DNA of 35,650 bases, taken from NCBI GenBank assembly GCA_027034975.1, contig JALVWQ010000041.1:1-35650 (forward strand), written 5' to 3'. A program made the translations under genes and the position numbers. Position 1 is the first letter of the stretch, and each line of letters starts with the position of its first letter. This document shows, in pieces, positions 24,477 to 33,279 of this stretch. The DNA comes from Campylobacteraceae bacterium (GTDB lineage: Bacteria > Campylobacterota > Campylobacteria > Campylobacterales > Sulfurovaceae). The notes below the pieces were generated by a model. It saw only the letters and a list, made by a program, of their open reading frames with translations. It made no database searches and was not told where the DNA came from.

Positions 24477-25529
24477 GTGAAGATATTAGTTACCGGAAGT
24501 GCCGGCTTTATAGGGTACCATTTAACAAAAAGGCTTTTAGAGCGAGGGGATGAGGTAGTAGGCGTTGATAATATTAATGACTACTACGATGTGGCACTCA
24601 AATTTGGACGATTAAATGAGCTTGGAATTAGCAAAGATGCACAAGAGTGGGGAAAGAGGGTAGACTCTTCGCTCTACGAAAAGCATCATTTTTATAGGAT
24701 AGATTTAGCCGATAAAGAGGCGGTAGAGAAAATCTTTAAAGCAGAGCGTTTTGATGCAGTTGTCAATTTAGCGGCACAAGCAGGAGTACGCTACTCGATA
24801 GAGAATCCAGATGTCTATATACAGAGCAATGTTGTTGGATTTTTAAATATTTTAGAGGGGTGCCGTAACTTTGGGGTAAAGAACCTCTGTTATGCTTCGA
24901 GTAGCTCTGTATATGGCTTGAATGAGTCGCAACCCTTTAAGACGAGTGATAGGACTGAACACCCAATTAGCCTCTATGCTGCAACAAAAAAGAGTAATGA
25001 GATGATGGCACACACCTATGCCCATCTCTATGGCATACAAACAACAGGTTTACGATTTTTTACAGTCTATGGACCATGGGGCCGTCCCGATATGGCACCA
25101 ATGCTCTTTACAGATGCAATTTTGAGTAATCGAGCGATAAAGGTCTTTAATAATGGGAAGATGTCGCGAGACTTTACCTATATTGATGATATTGTAGAAG
25201 GGATAGTTAAAGTTATCGATAAGCCAGCAAAACCAAATGAAAACTGGAGCGGTAAGGAGCCCGATATTGCCTCGTCGAGTGCCCCCTATAGGCTCTATAA
25301 TATTGGGAATAATGCACCAGTTGCTTTGATGGATTTTATTCAAGAGTTAGAGAGAGCTCTTGGTAAAGAGGCAGAGAAAAAATTTATGCCACTGCAAGAT
25401 GGCGATGTTGTCTCGACTTATGCAGATGTAAGTGGGTTAATCAAGGAGTTTGGCTATAAGCCACAAACACCACTTAGTAAGGGAATTGCTGAGTTTGTGA
25501 AGTGGTATAGAGAATTTTATAAGAGATAA
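24477..25529 (+). CDS. UDP-glucuronate 4-epimerase (extended SDR)
   Basis: Extended short-chain dehydrogenase epimerase of 350 residues. NAD-binding TGSAGFIGYHL, catalytic Tyr167-x-x-x-Lys171 in LYAATKKSNE, Ser-rich YASSSSVYG, and RFFTVYGPWGRPDMAP, the signature of the UDP-glucuronate 4-epimerase branch. NDYYDVALKFGRL near the start also fits this branch. Expected to give UDP-galacturonate. It lies directly after ugd, supporting the substrate. The GTG start is six bases after the ugd stop. Confidence 0.9.
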   Translation: MKILVTGSAGFIGYHLTKRLLERGDEVVGVDNINDYYDVALKFGRLNELGISKDAQEWGKRVDSSLYEKHHFYRIDLADKEAVEKIFKAERFDAVVNLAAQAGVRYSIENPDVYIQSNVVGFLNILEGCRNFGVKNLCYASSSSVYGLNESQPFKTSDRTEHPISLYAATKKSNEMMAHTYAHLYGIQTTGLRFFTVYGPWGRPDMAPMLFTDAILSNRAIKVFNNGKMSRDFTYIDDIVEGIVKVIDKPAKPNENWSGKEPDIASSSAPYRLYNIGNNAPVALMDFIQELERALGKEAEKKFMPLQDGDVVSTYADVSGLIKEFGYKPQTPLSKGIAEFVKWYREFYKR

Positions 25530-25540
25530 AGAGGTAATAA

Positions 25541-26809
25541 ATGGCAGATAAGATAGCAATCATCGGCTTAGGGTATGTTGGCTTGCCTTTGGCACATGCA
25601 TTTAGTAAAAAGTATAAAGTAGTAGGTGTAGATATAAACCCAGAGCGAATAAAAGAGCTAAAGAGTGGTTTTGATAGGACTCTAGAGTTAAATGAGTCTC
25701 AGGTAAAAGAGTGTATCGATAATGGTATGGAGTTTACAACCAATATAGAGGATGCGAAAGAGTGCAATATCTATATTGTAACAGTTCCAACCCCTATTAA
25801 TGAGGAGAATGAACCAGATTTAACACCTATTAAAAAATCTAGTGAGGCAGTTGGGAGTGTTTTGAAAAAAGATGATATCGTAATCTATGAATCGACAGTC
25901 TACCCAGGTGTAACAGAAGAGGTCTGTGTGCCTATTTTAGAAGAAACAAGTGGGCTGAAATTTAATAAAGACTTTTACTGCGGTTACTCTCCAGAGCGTA
26001 TCAACCCAGGCGATAAAGAGCATACTGTTACAAAGATACTTAAAATTACCTCCGGTTCAACCCCAGAGATTGCAAAAAGAGTAGACGATCTCTATAGGAG
26101 TATTATTGAGGCAGGAACCCACTTAGCCCCATCAATAAAAGTAGCTGAGGCTGCAAAAGTGATCGAAAATACCCAACGAGATGTTAATATTGCTTTGATG
26201 AATGAATTAGCTCTTATCTTCGATACTCTTGGTATCGATACAAACGCAGTAATAGAGGCAGCTGCAACAAAGTGGAACTTTATTAAATTAACACCAGGAC
26301 TTGTTGGAGGGCACTGTATTGGAGTAGACCCATACTACTTAACCTATAAAGCTCAAGAGCTAGGCTATACCCCAAATCTTATTTTAGGAGCAAGACAGAT
26401 TAATAACTCTATGAGTAAATTAATAGCCGAAAAAGCAATAAAATACATGGTAAAAGCTGATAAAAAGCTCAATGGAGCAAATGTATTAATCTTAGGGGTA
26501 ACCTTTAAAGAGAATTGCCCCGATATGCGAAATACAAAAGTTGTTGATATTATAAAAGAACTTAAAGAGTATGAGTGCAATGTAGATGTGTATGACTACT
26601 GGGTAGATAAGAGTGATAAAGAGAGTAAAAATCTTCCATTTATTGATGAGTTGCCATTAAATTCTAAAAAGTATGACTCTATTATAGTAGCAGTTGCCCA
26701 CGATAAGTTTAAAGAGATTACTAAAGAGCAGTACGAAAGTATGAGTAGAGGCGAGCCTATTGTGATTGATGTTAAAGGGATTGTGGAAAATCCTACTTGG
26801 AGATTGTAA
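25541..26809 (+). CDS. Nucleotide-sugar 6-dehydrogenase (TviB/WbpO/WbpA type)
   Basis: A second UDP-sugar 6-dehydrogenase, 422 residues, of the UDP-N-acetylhexosamine branch. Rossmann IIGLGYVGLPLAHAFSKKY, TVPTPINEENEPDLTPI, YESTVYPGVTEE, GYSPERINPGD, VIENTQRDVNIALMNE and catalytic Cys259 in VGGHCIGVDPYYLTYKAQ. This branch acts on UDP-GlcNAc or UDP-GalNAc. The following wbpB/D/E genes need UDP-GlcNAc-uronate, so a UDP-GlcNAc substrate is the best inference. GalNAc cannot be excluded from sequence alone. Purine-rich repeats begin three bases after its stop. Confidence 0.9.
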   Translation: MADKIAIIGLGYVGLPLAHAFSKKYKVVGVDINPERIKELKSGFDRTLELNESQVKECIDNGMEFTTNIEDAKECNIYIVTVPTPINEENEPDLTPIKKSSEAVGSVLKKDDIVIYESTVYPGVTEEVCVPILEETSGLKFNKDFYCGYSPERINPGDKEHTVTKILKITSGSTPEIAKRVDDLYRSIIEAGTHLAPSIKVAEAAKVIENTQRDVNIALMNELALIFDTLGIDTNAVIEAAATKWNFIKLTPGLVGGHCIGVDPYYLTYKAQELGYTPNLILGARQINNSMSKLIAEKAIKYMVKADKKLNGANVLILGVTFKENCPDMRNTKVVDIIKELKEYECNVDVYDYWVDKSDKESKNLPFIDELPLNSKKYDSIIVAVAHDKFKEITKEQYESMSRGEPIVIDVKGIVENPTWRL

Positions 26810-26811
26810 GT

Positions 26812-26844
26812 AAGGTAGAAGGAAGAAGGTAGAAGGTAGAAGAG
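26812..26844 (+). repeat. Purine-rich GAAGGTA repeat, block R1
   Basis: Tandem variants of aaggtagaagg/aagaagg fill the gap between the dehydrogenase and wbpB; a related gaagggaag just before the wbpB ATG may act as its ribosome-binding site. Same family as the blocks at 27814, 28203, 29555, 29609 and 29679. Confidence 0.85.
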
Positions 26845-26867
26845 ATTAAATTAAAGAAGGGAAGAGC

Positions 26868-27833
26868 ATGAGTAGCGTAAAAAACTTTGCATTAATAGGG
26901 GCGAGTGGATATATCGCTCCAAGACATATGAAAGCGATAAAAGATACAGGCAATGAGTTAGTCGTTGCTTATGACCCATATGATGGAATAGGGATAATGG
27001 ATTCTAACTTTCCACAAGCAGAGTTCTTTACAGAGGCAGAGCGGTTTGAAGATTTCCTCTCGAAGTGGAGACGCAGTGGGGAGAGAATGGATTATATAAG
27101 TATTATGACTCCAAACTATCTGCATAAAAGCCATATTCGACTAGCACTAGAGAATGGTTCAGATGCCATATGTGAAAAACCACTAGTGCTTAATCCTAGT
27201 GATATCAATGAATTAAAAGAGATAGAAGAGCTTACAGGCAAAAGAGTCTATAATATCCTACAGCTAAGGCTCCATGAATCTATTATAGCACTCAAAGAGA
27301 AAGTAGCAAAAGAGATAGAAGAGGATCCAAATAAAATATACGATATAGACTTAACATACCTTACAAGCCGTGGAAAGTGGTACTTTGAGAGCTGGAAAGG
27401 GAAAGAGGAGAAAAGTGGTGGATTGGCTTCGAATATTGGTGTACACTTCTATGATATGCTTACATGGATATTTGGCGAAGTAGAGGAGAATGTAGTTCAC
27501 CTAAAAAGAGCAGATGCAAGTGCTGGGTACTTTAAACTCAAGAATGCAAAGGTAAGATGGTTCTTAAGTGTAAACTACGACTACATCCCTGATAGTGTGA
27601 AAGCTCAGGGACAAAGAACCTATAGAAGCATAACAGTAGATGGAGAAGAGATAGAGTTTAGCGGCGGCTTTACAGAACTGCATACAAGAAGTTACGAAGA
27701 GATACTCAAAGGCAATGGCTTTGGATTGGATGAGGCAAGAGGCTCTATAGAGATTGTATCGACTATTCGTAATCTTCAGCCTCTTGGACTGAAGGGAGAG
27801 TTTCATCCATTTTGTAGAAAGGTAGAAGAGTGA
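26868..27833 (+). CDS. wbpB: UDP-GlcNAc-uronate 3-dehydrogenase (Gfo/Idh/MocA family)
   Basis: WbpB/WlbA oxidises the 3-hydroxyl of UDP-N-acetylglucosaminuronate, giving the 3-keto sugar for amination by WbpE. 321 residues: Rossmann FALIGASGYIAPRHMKAIKD, ISIMTPNYLHKSHI, CEKPLVLNPSD with conserved Lys104, and GGLASNIGVHFYDMLTWIFG with the conserved His of the active site. The YIAPRHMKAI and SGGLASNIGVH stretches are specific to the WlbA/WbpB group. Its last codons (RKVEE) are encoded by repeat block R2, and its TGA overlaps a GTG of the inserted downstream gene. Confidence 0.93.
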   Translation: MSSVKNFALIGASGYIAPRHMKAIKDTGNELVVAYDPYDGIGIMDSNFPQAEFFTEAERFEDFLSKWRRSGERMDYISIMTPNYLHKSHIRLALENGSDAICEKPLVLNPSDINELKEIEELTGKRVYNILQLRLHESIIALKEKVAKEIEEDPNKIYDIDLTYLTSRGKWYFESWKGKEEKSGGLASNIGVHFYDMLTWIFGEVEENVVHLKRADASAGYFKLKNAKVRWFLSVNYDYIPDSVKAQGQRTYRSITVDGEEIEFSGGFTELHTRSYEEILKGNGFGLDEARGSIEIVSTIRNLQPLGLKGEFHPFCRKVEE

Positions 27834-27850
27834 AGGGAGAAGGAAGAAGG
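27814..27850 (+). repeat. Purine-rich repeat, block R2 (left arm around four-helix-bundle gene)
   Basis: gtagaaaggtagaagagtg followed by aagggagaaggaagaagg, spanning the end of wbpB and the first codons of the next gene. It forms an inverted pair with block R3 at 28203-28234 on the other side of that gene. Confidence 0.85.
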
Positions 27851-28201
27851 AATAGTTATCGCGATTTAATTGTTTGGCAAAAAGGGATGCTTTTATGTAA
27901 AGAGGTTTATCTTTTGACTAATAATTTTCCCAAAGAGGAAGTTTATGGTTTAACTTCTCAGATAAGAAGATGTGCTATATCTATTCCTAGTAATATTGCT
28001 GAAGGTAGAGGAAGAAATGGAGATAAAGAGTTTATTAGATTTTTACAAATATCACTAGGTTCACTATATGAACTTCAAACACAATTGGAACTCTCTTTGC
28101 AATTAGGTTTTATCCAAGATATTGAAAATATTTCAAATTTATCAATAGAGATAGAAAAAATGTTAAATACATTAATCACAAAAAAAGGTGGTCGAAAATG
28201 A
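27830..28201 (+). CDS. Four-helix-bundle protein (23S rRNA intervening-sequence family)
   Basis: A 123-residue member of the four-helix-bundle family first seen in 23S rRNA intervening sequences; it is related in fold to the Avd protein of diversity-generating retroelements. Signatures: [60 protein letters not shown]. Such proteins are small, basic oligomers suspected of nucleic-acid binding; no enzyme activity is known to me. It has no role in sugar synthesis, yet sits between wbpB and wbpD. GTG 27830 overlaps the wbpB stop and its TGA overlaps the wbpD ATG. The first codons (KGEGRR) come from repeat R2. It looks like a passenger of a repeat-flanked insertion. Confidence 0.88.
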   Translation: MKGEGRRNSYRDLIVWQKGMLLCKEVYLLTNNFPKEEVYGLTSQIRRCAISIPSNIAEGRGRNGDKEFIRFLQISLGSLYELQTQLELSLQLGFIQDIENISNLSIEIEKMLNTLITKKGGRK

Positions 28202-28773
28202 ACCCTTCTACCTTCTACCTTCACCCTTCATCCTATGTTGATGACAATGTTCAAATAGGAGAAAACACTAAAATTTGGCATTTTAACCATATTTTACCTC
28301 AAACAGTTATAGGCAAAGATTGCTCTTTTGGACAAAATTGTGTGGTTGGTCCAAGGGTCAATGTTGGCAATGGTGTAAAGGTGCAGAATAATGTCTCTAT
28401 CTATGAGGGGGTAGAGATAGAAGATGATGTCTTTTTAGGCCCTTCGATGGTCTTTACTAATGTTATAAACCCAAGAGCATTTATCCAGAGAAAAGAGGAG
28501 TTTAAAAAGACACTTCTTAAAAAGGGGTGCTCGATTGGAGCAAATGCTACTATTGTTTGTGGTGTGACTATTGGAGAGTACGCACTTATTGGAAGTGGTG
28601 CGGTAGTGAATAGAGATGTAAAGCCTTATGCTTTAATGGTTGGGGTTCCTGCCAAGCAGATTGGTTGGGTTGGAATTTCTGGCAATACTTTAGAGTTCAG
28701 CGAAGATATTGCAGAGGATGAGTTTGCGGTTTATAGGTTAGTTGATGATAATTTAGAGGTGAGAAGAAAATGA
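28198..28773 (+). CDS. wbpD: UDP-2-acetamido-3-amino-uronate N-acetyltransferase
   Basis: WbpD/WlbB acetylates the 3-amino group made by WbpE, giving the UDP-2,3-diacetamido-uronate. 191 residues forming a left-handed beta-helix: [63 protein letters not shown] (family-specific catalytic region), [19 protein letters not shown] and [20 protein letters not shown]. The first ten residues ([10 protein letters not shown]) are encoded by repeat block R3; homologues normally start close to an HPSAYVD-like stretch, so the amino terminus was replaced or extended by the repeat. ATGA overlaps exist with both neighbours. Confidence 0.93.
   Translation: MNPSTFYLHPSSYVDDNVQIGENTKIWHFNHILPQTVIGKDCSFGQNCVVGPRVNVGNGVKVQNNVSIYEGVEIEDDVFLGPSMVFTNVINPRAFIQRKEEFKKTLLKKGCSIGANATIVCGVTIGEYALIGSGAVVNRDVKPYALMVGVPAKQIGWVGISGNTLEFSEDIAEDEFAVYRLVDDNLEVRRK
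28203..28234 (-). repeat. Purine-rich repeat, block R3 (right arm, inverted)
   Basis: cccttctaccttctacctt and cacccttcatcct, the reverse complement of the GAAGGTA-type unit. It lies at the start of wbpD and mirrors block R2, so the four-helix-bundle gene is bracketed by inverted arms. Confidence 0.87.
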
Positions 28774-29921
28774 AGATAGATTTCGCAAAGCTACAGTACC
28801 AGTATCAGCTCTATAAAGAGGAGATAGACCAAGCAATTCATAGTGTATTAGATAAATCAAACTACATTATGGGGCAAGAGGTAAAAGAGCTAGAGGAGAA
28901 TCTACAAAGCTTCACTGGTGCAAAACATGCTATAACTTGTGCGAGTGGAACAGATGCCCTGCTTCTTGCTATGATGGCATTAGATATTAAGCCTGGTGAT
29001 GAAGTAATTACCACACCATTTACCTTTATTGCGACTGCTGAGACTATCGCATTTTTAGGGGCAACTCCTGTATTTGTAGATATTGATGAGCAAACCTACA
29101 ATATTGATGCAAGTAAAATAGAAGAAAAAATCACACCAAAAACTAAAGCGATTATCCCTGTAAGTCTTTATGGACAACCAGCAGATATAGATGCTATACA
29201 AACTATAGCAGATAAATACAATTTAAAAGTTATCATAGATGGTGCACAGAGCTTTGGAAGCACCTATAAAGGAATAACAGACTCTAATTTAGGCGATATA
29301 TCGACTACTAGCTTCTTCCCTGCAAAACCATTAGGTTGCTTTGGAGATGGGGGAGCAGTGTTTACAAATAGTGATGAGCTCGCTGAAAAGATAAGAATGT
29401 TAAGAGTACATGGGCAAAATAAGCGATACCACCATAAATATATCGGTATGGGCGGACGAATGGATACTATTCAGTGTGCTGTTGTGAATGTAAAGCTTAA
29501 ACACTATAAAGATGATTTAGCTAAAAGGCAAGAGGTGGCTCAAAAATATACAGAAAGGTTGAAGGCAGATGGCAGAAGGGAGAAGGGGAGTGAATGGTTA
29601 GAACTTGATCCTTCTACCTTCATCCTTCTACCTTCTACCTCAAACAACACTACATCTGCTTGGGCACAATACTCTATAAGGGTGAAGGGCGAAGGGAGAA
29701 GGGAGAAGGTGCAAGCTCTATTAAAAGAAGCTGGTATTCCAACAGCAGTACACTACCCGATACCTTTGCATCTGCAAGAGTGTTTTTCTTATCTTGGATA
29801 TAAAAAGGGAGATTTTCCAGTGGCTGAAAAAATAAGTAAAGAGATAATGAGCCTGCCAATGAACCCTTATTTAAGCGATGAAGAGATTGGGTATATTGTA
29901 GAGAGGGTTAAAGTCTCTTAA
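28770..29921 (+). CDS. wbpE: Sugar aminotransferase (DegT/DnrJ/EryC1 family)
   Basis: PLP-dependent aminotransferase converting the 3-keto UDP-uronate from WbpB to the 3-amino sugar. 383 residues: [15 protein letters not shown] (phosphate binding), [30 protein letters not shown] (Asp contacting PLP) and [16 protein letters not shown] with Schiff-base Lys186, then [14 protein letters not shown] and [14 protein letters not shown]. Two segments, about residues 262-291 and 303-314, are encoded by the purine-rich repeat family and replace a normally short variable stretch before the AQYSIRV strand. The frame is kept. Whether activity survives is untested, but all catalytic residues lie outside the inserts. 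Confidence 0.93.
   Translation: MKIDFAKLQYQYQLYKEEIDQAIHSVLDKSNYIMGQEVKELEENLQSFTGAKHAITCASGTDALLLAMMALDIKPGDEVITTPFTFIATAETIAFLGATPVFVDIDEQTYNIDASKIEEKITPKTKAIIPVSLYGQPADIDAIQTIADKYNLKVIIDGAQSFGSTYKGITDSNLGDISTTSFFPAKPLGCFGDGGAVFTNSDELAEKIRMLRVHGQNKRYHHKYIGMGGRMDTIQCAVVNVKLKHYKDDLAKRQEVAQKYTERLKADGRREKGSEWLELDPSTFILLPSTSNNTTSAWAQYSIRVKGEGRREKVQALLKEAGIPTAVHYPIPLHLQECFSYLGYKKGDFPVAEKISKEIMSLPMNPYLSDEEIGYIVERVKVS
29555..29641. repeat. In-frame palindromic repeat element inside wbpE (R4)
   Basis: Left arm 29555-29590 (variants of gaagg, ending agaagggagaaggggag) and right arm 29609-29641 (tccttctaccttcatcctt then ctaccttctacctc) are in opposite orientation, separated by 18 bases. It is a small hairpin-capable element in the coding sequence, lacking any internal gene. 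It encodes roughly [19 protein letters not shown] and following residues. Confidence 0.85.
29679..29712 (+). repeat. Purine-rich repeat inside wbpE (R5)
   Basis: agggtgaagggcgaaggg followed by agaagggagaaggtgc, in the plus orientation, encoding [18 protein letters not shown] is the same peptide encoded by R2 at the start of the four-helix-bundle gene, so the same repeat was used in the same frame twice. Confidence 0.85.
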
Positions 29922-31909
29922 TGAAGATACCAATAGTTACTCACTCCCTAAAGTATAATCCAGCGTTAGATGGTTTACGAGGAATTGCAATACTATTGGT
30001 TCTCTTTTTTCATCTTTTCCCAAACTATTTTTCGTTTGGTTATATTGGCGTTGATATATTTTTTCTTCTTTCTGGTTTTTTAATCACCCAAATAATCTAT
30101 ACAAAGTTAGAGAAAAATAGTTTTTCGTTTCTCGAGTTTTATCGTAATAGGATTCGTAGAATCTTTCCAGCACTTATTATTGTTTTAATTTTTACACTGA
30201 TTATTGGATATCTCTTTCTTTTTCCTTCAGAGCTTGCTGATTTAGGGAAACATCTAAAATCTTCAGCCTTTTTCTACCAAAATTTTCAATTAATGCATGA
30301 GGTTGGTTATTGGGATAAAGCTGCAGAGTTAAAGCCACTTTTACACTGCTGGTCACTTTCGATAGAGGAGCAGTTTTATCTGCTTTGGCCACTTACTATT
30401 CTGTTAATATATAAAAGTAGGGTAGACCTGCTTATTGCACTGCTTATTGTAGTATTTCTTTTGATGGTATCACCATTTTTATTTAATATTGATACTTTTT
30501 ACCACTCAGTGAGTAGATTTTGGGAACTTGCTTTTGGTGGTTTAACTTATGCACTTACAAGGAGTAGTTTTTATAAATATTTTAATTTAAGAAGTTGGGT
30601 AGTAGTTTTACTTTTTGTAGCAGCACTTATATATGTTTACGGTAATAGCAGTTATAGTTTTTTAAAAACATTTGTAGTTGTATTAACCACAGCACTTACA
30701 ATACTCTATGTTACAAAAAATAGTCATGATAAATTTTTTGCCTCAAAATTTTTAGTTTTCTTTGGATTAATTAGTTATCCGCTCTATCTTTGGCACTATG
30801 TTTTTATAAGTTATCAACATATTTTTGGTTTTAATGTACAAAAGTATGCAGTGGCTACAATTGTACTTTCAATACTTTTCTCTTTTTTAACCTACAGGTA
30901 TATCGAAATTTATGCTCGAAGATCAAAGAGTTACCTTTTTGCTACTATTTTGTTCGTAATCCTTCTTAGTATAGGTTTTTTAGGGAACTATATCTATAAA
31001 GAGAGGGGCTTACCGTCTCGGAGTTTTTTAATAGATAATAGAAAGTTCCAAAAACAGTTTATTCGAACACCAGCGAAAAATGCTTTGGGTTTCAATTTAG
31101 TAAGTAAGGTTTTAGGATATAGACCCTCTAATGATTATATAAAAGCCACTTCAGATGATCTACATAGAGAGTATGTAGTAATAGTAGGTGATAGCCATGC
31201 ACACACCTCTTATCCAGGATTTGCTCAGATGTTTAAAAAAAGAGGCTTAGAGACACTACTCATTGCAAACTCATCATGTCCACCATATGTAGGGGGAGCA
31301 ATGGGGAGTACATTAAATAAGGTTCGAGAGTGCCAAAAGAAGATTAATGATATTTATAAAACAATTAATAAAATTCCACATATTAAAAAATTAATATTTG
31401 CTACAAGAGGCCCTACATATATTTACGGTATCGGATATGGTGTTGTGGATGGGGGCAATGAAGTTCCATACTCTGGTTCTAAATTTATTGAATATTTTGT
31501 TGATCGAAAACTTTGGAATCAAAAAAGGCAATTTTTTAATAAAATAGAGAGAACCTTTCAATATTTTAGTAGTAAAAAATTTAAAACATACTATTTAATC
31601 GAAGATCCTGAGCTTGGTTTTTTACCAAAAAATTGTATGGAGCGGCCGTTTGGTATATTACCATCTCAATGTAGGATAAGCTATAGTGATTATATTCATA
31701 GGGCGGGAGAGTATAGGGAGAGAGTATATCAGATAGGAAAAAAATATCCAGTCATAACTATTTTAGATCCAAAGTGGTTGTATTGTGATCATGAATACTG
31801 TTATGCAGTTAAAGATGGTAAAATGTTGTATGTGGATGATGACCATCATAGTATAGATGGCTCTATTATGCAAGCAAAATTTTTTAAAGATAAGTTACTC
31901 CATGATTAA
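29921..31909 (+). CDS. OafA-like membrane O-acyltransferase with C-terminal SGNH domain
   Basis: Two-domain polysaccharide O-acetyltransferase, 662 residues. The N-terminal acyltransferase-3 domain (residues ~10-350, about ten membrane helices) begins YNPALDGLRGIAILLVLFFH with the conserved RG and His, has FLLSGFLIT, FYRNRIRRIFPAL, LLHCWSLSIEEQFYLLWP and LYLWHY. The periplasmic SGNH domain has GDSH (Asp424, Ser425, His426) and a C-terminal DDDHHS with the likely catalytic Asp and His. In OafA-type enzymes the membrane part passes the acetyl group and the SGNH part adds it to the glycan. Starts at the base where wbpE ends. Confidence 0.93.
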   Translation: MKIPIVTHSLKYNPALDGLRGIAILLVLFFHLFPNYFSFGYIGVDIFFLLSGFLITQIIYTKLEKNSFSFLEFYRNRIRRIFPALIIVLIFTLIIGYLFLFPSELADLGKHLKSSAFFYQNFQLMHEVGYWDKAAELKPLLHCWSLSIEEQFYLLWPLTILLIYKSRVDLLIALLIVVFLLMVSPFLFNIDTFYHSVSRFWELAFGGLTYALTRSSFYKYFNLRSWVVVLLFVAALIYVYGNSSYSFLKTFVVVLTTALTILYVTKNSHDKFFASKFLVFFGLISYPLYLWHYVFISYQHIFGFNVQKYAVATIVLSILFSFLTYRYIEIYARRSKSYLFATILFVILLSIGFLGNYIYKERGLPSRSFLIDNRKFQKQFIRTPAKNALGFNLVSKVLGYRPSNDYIKATSDDLHREYVVIVGDSHAHTSYPGFAQMFKKRGLETLLIANSSCPPYVGGAMGSTLNKVRECQKKINDIYKTINKIPHIKKLIFATRGPTYIYGIGYGVVDGGNEVPYSGSKFIEYFVDRKLWNQKRQFFNKIERTFQYFSSKKFKTYYLIEDPELGFLPKNCMERPFGILPSQCRISYSDYIHRAGEYRERVYQIGKKYPVITILDPKWLYCDHEYCYAVKDGKMLYVDDDHHSIDGSIMQAKFFKDKLLHD

Positions 31910-33185
31910 TAAGTTCAAGCCAAAGTCTGAGTTTTCAAAAAATGTCTTAACTTTAATGACAGGGACTACTGTTGCACAAGCCATACCTATAGCAATAAGT
32001 CCCATATTAACAAGACTCTACTCTCCAGAGGATTTTGGGGTGTATGCCCTCTTTATCTCTTTGGCAACTATCTTTGGGAGTGTTGCAAATGCCCGCTATG
32101 AGTTGGCGATTATGCTTCCAAAACAAGAGGAGAGTGCGATTAATATTGTAGCACTAGGTTTATTGATTAATATTGCACTCTCTTTGGTGCTCTCTATTCT
32201 TATTTGGCTTTTTCATGGCCCTCTTGTGAGACTTTTAAATAATAAAGAGATCTCAGTATGGCTCTATTTTATACCAGTTGTTGTTTTTTTTATGGGAATA
32301 TGGAATCTGCTTACCTACTATAATAACCGAAAAAAAGAGTATAAAGATATTGCAAAAGCAACCGTTATTAAAGCAGTGATTACTGCAGTGGTGCAGCTTT
32401 TATTAGGTTTTTTAAAACAGGGTTCTGTGGGTCTAATAAGTGGACAGATGCTCTCGCAACTCTTTGCAAATAGGCAGCTTGCTCAAAATATCTATAGAGA
32501 TAAGAGGCTTTTAGCAAAAGTATCGAAGCTAAAGATTATTGCTGTAGCAAAGAGGTATAGAGATTTTCCAAAATTTTCGATGCCATCTGTATTTATCTAC
32601 ACTCTTTCGCAAAATGCAACAAACATTATTATAGCCCATCTCTACAGCAGTGCGACATTAGGGTTTTTTACTCTTGTACAAAGAGTCTTAGGGATGCCCT
32701 CTTCGTTGATAGGCGGCTCAATTGGGCAAGTCTTTTTTCAAGAAGCGACGCAAGAGAAGCAAAGAAGTGGCAAAGCGATTAAGAGCTTTAGAGTGACATT
32801 GAAGCGGCTAACGCTCATAGGATTCCCAATTTTTCTGCTCCTTTTTTTTACAGTAGAGGATATTTTTGCAATCGTATTTGGCCAAAAGTGGAGAGTTGCA
32901 GGAAGTTATGCACAAATTCTTATTCCACTCTTTTTTATCCGTTTTATCAATACACCTGTGAGTTCAATGAATATTGTTTATGAGAGAAACAGAGATGGAC
33001 TCTATATCTATCTTTTGCAGTTAATTACACTTTTACTAGTAGCTGCAATTGCTTTTTTATTCTCTTTGGATGCAAAAGGGTTTTTTATACTCTTTGCGAT
33101 ACTCTTTAGTCTTCTCTATCTTGCTTTGTTATACTACTACTATCAATTGGCACTTGGGAGATACGAAGAGGGGCATAAAAGTTAA
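31902..33185 (+). CDS. Wzx-like polysaccharide repeat-unit flippase (MOP superfamily)
   Basis: Polytopic membrane protein, 427 residues from ATG 31902, about 12 hydrophobic segments. FSKNVLTLMTGTTVAQAIPI, PILTRLYSPEDFGVYALFIS and ARYELAIMLPK are hallmarks of the Polysacc_synt/RfbX flippases that move undecaprenyl-linked units across the inner membrane. The start at 31902 (8-base overlap with the acyltransferase gene) is preferred to an in-frame ATG at 31857, which would add 15 non-conserved residues. A Wzx-type protein here, beside the ABC-type capsule exporter upstream, shows the second cluster makes a separate glycan by the Wzx/Wzy route. Confidence 0.9.
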   Translation: MINKFKPKSEFSKNVLTLMTGTTVAQAIPIAISPILTRLYSPEDFGVYALFISLATIFGSVANARYELAIMLPKQEESAINIVALGLLINIALSLVLSILIWLFHGPLVRLLNNKEISVWLYFIPVVVFFMGIWNLLTYYNNRKKEYKDIAKATVIKAVITAVVQLLLGFLKQGSVGLISGQMLSQLFANRQLAQNIYRDKRLLAKVSKLKIIAVAKRYRDFPKFSMPSVFIYTLSQNATNIIIAHLYSSATLGFFTLVQRVLGMPSSLIGGSIGQVFFQEATQEKQRSGKAIKSFRVTLKRLTLIGFPIFLLLFFTVEDIFAIVFGQKWRVAGSYAQILIPLFFIRFINTPVSSMNIVYERNRDGLYIYLLQLITLLLVAAIAFLFSLDAKGFFILFAILFSLLYLALLYYYYQLALGRYEEGHKS

Positions 33186-33279
33186 AATTAGTCAAAAGAT
33201 AGGATTATTATAGTAGAATTATGTAAGCAAAGTGGCAATATAAAAGTATATTGTAGGGTTAAAAAAATTAGGAAAGAGA

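Noticed and set aside
26812-29712. GAAGG repeats as a CRISPR array or diversity-generating retroelement
   Set aside because: Repeats are short, contiguous and in both orientations without uniform spacers; no cas genes, reverse transcriptase or template/variable repeat pair is present. The link to Avd is only by protein fold.
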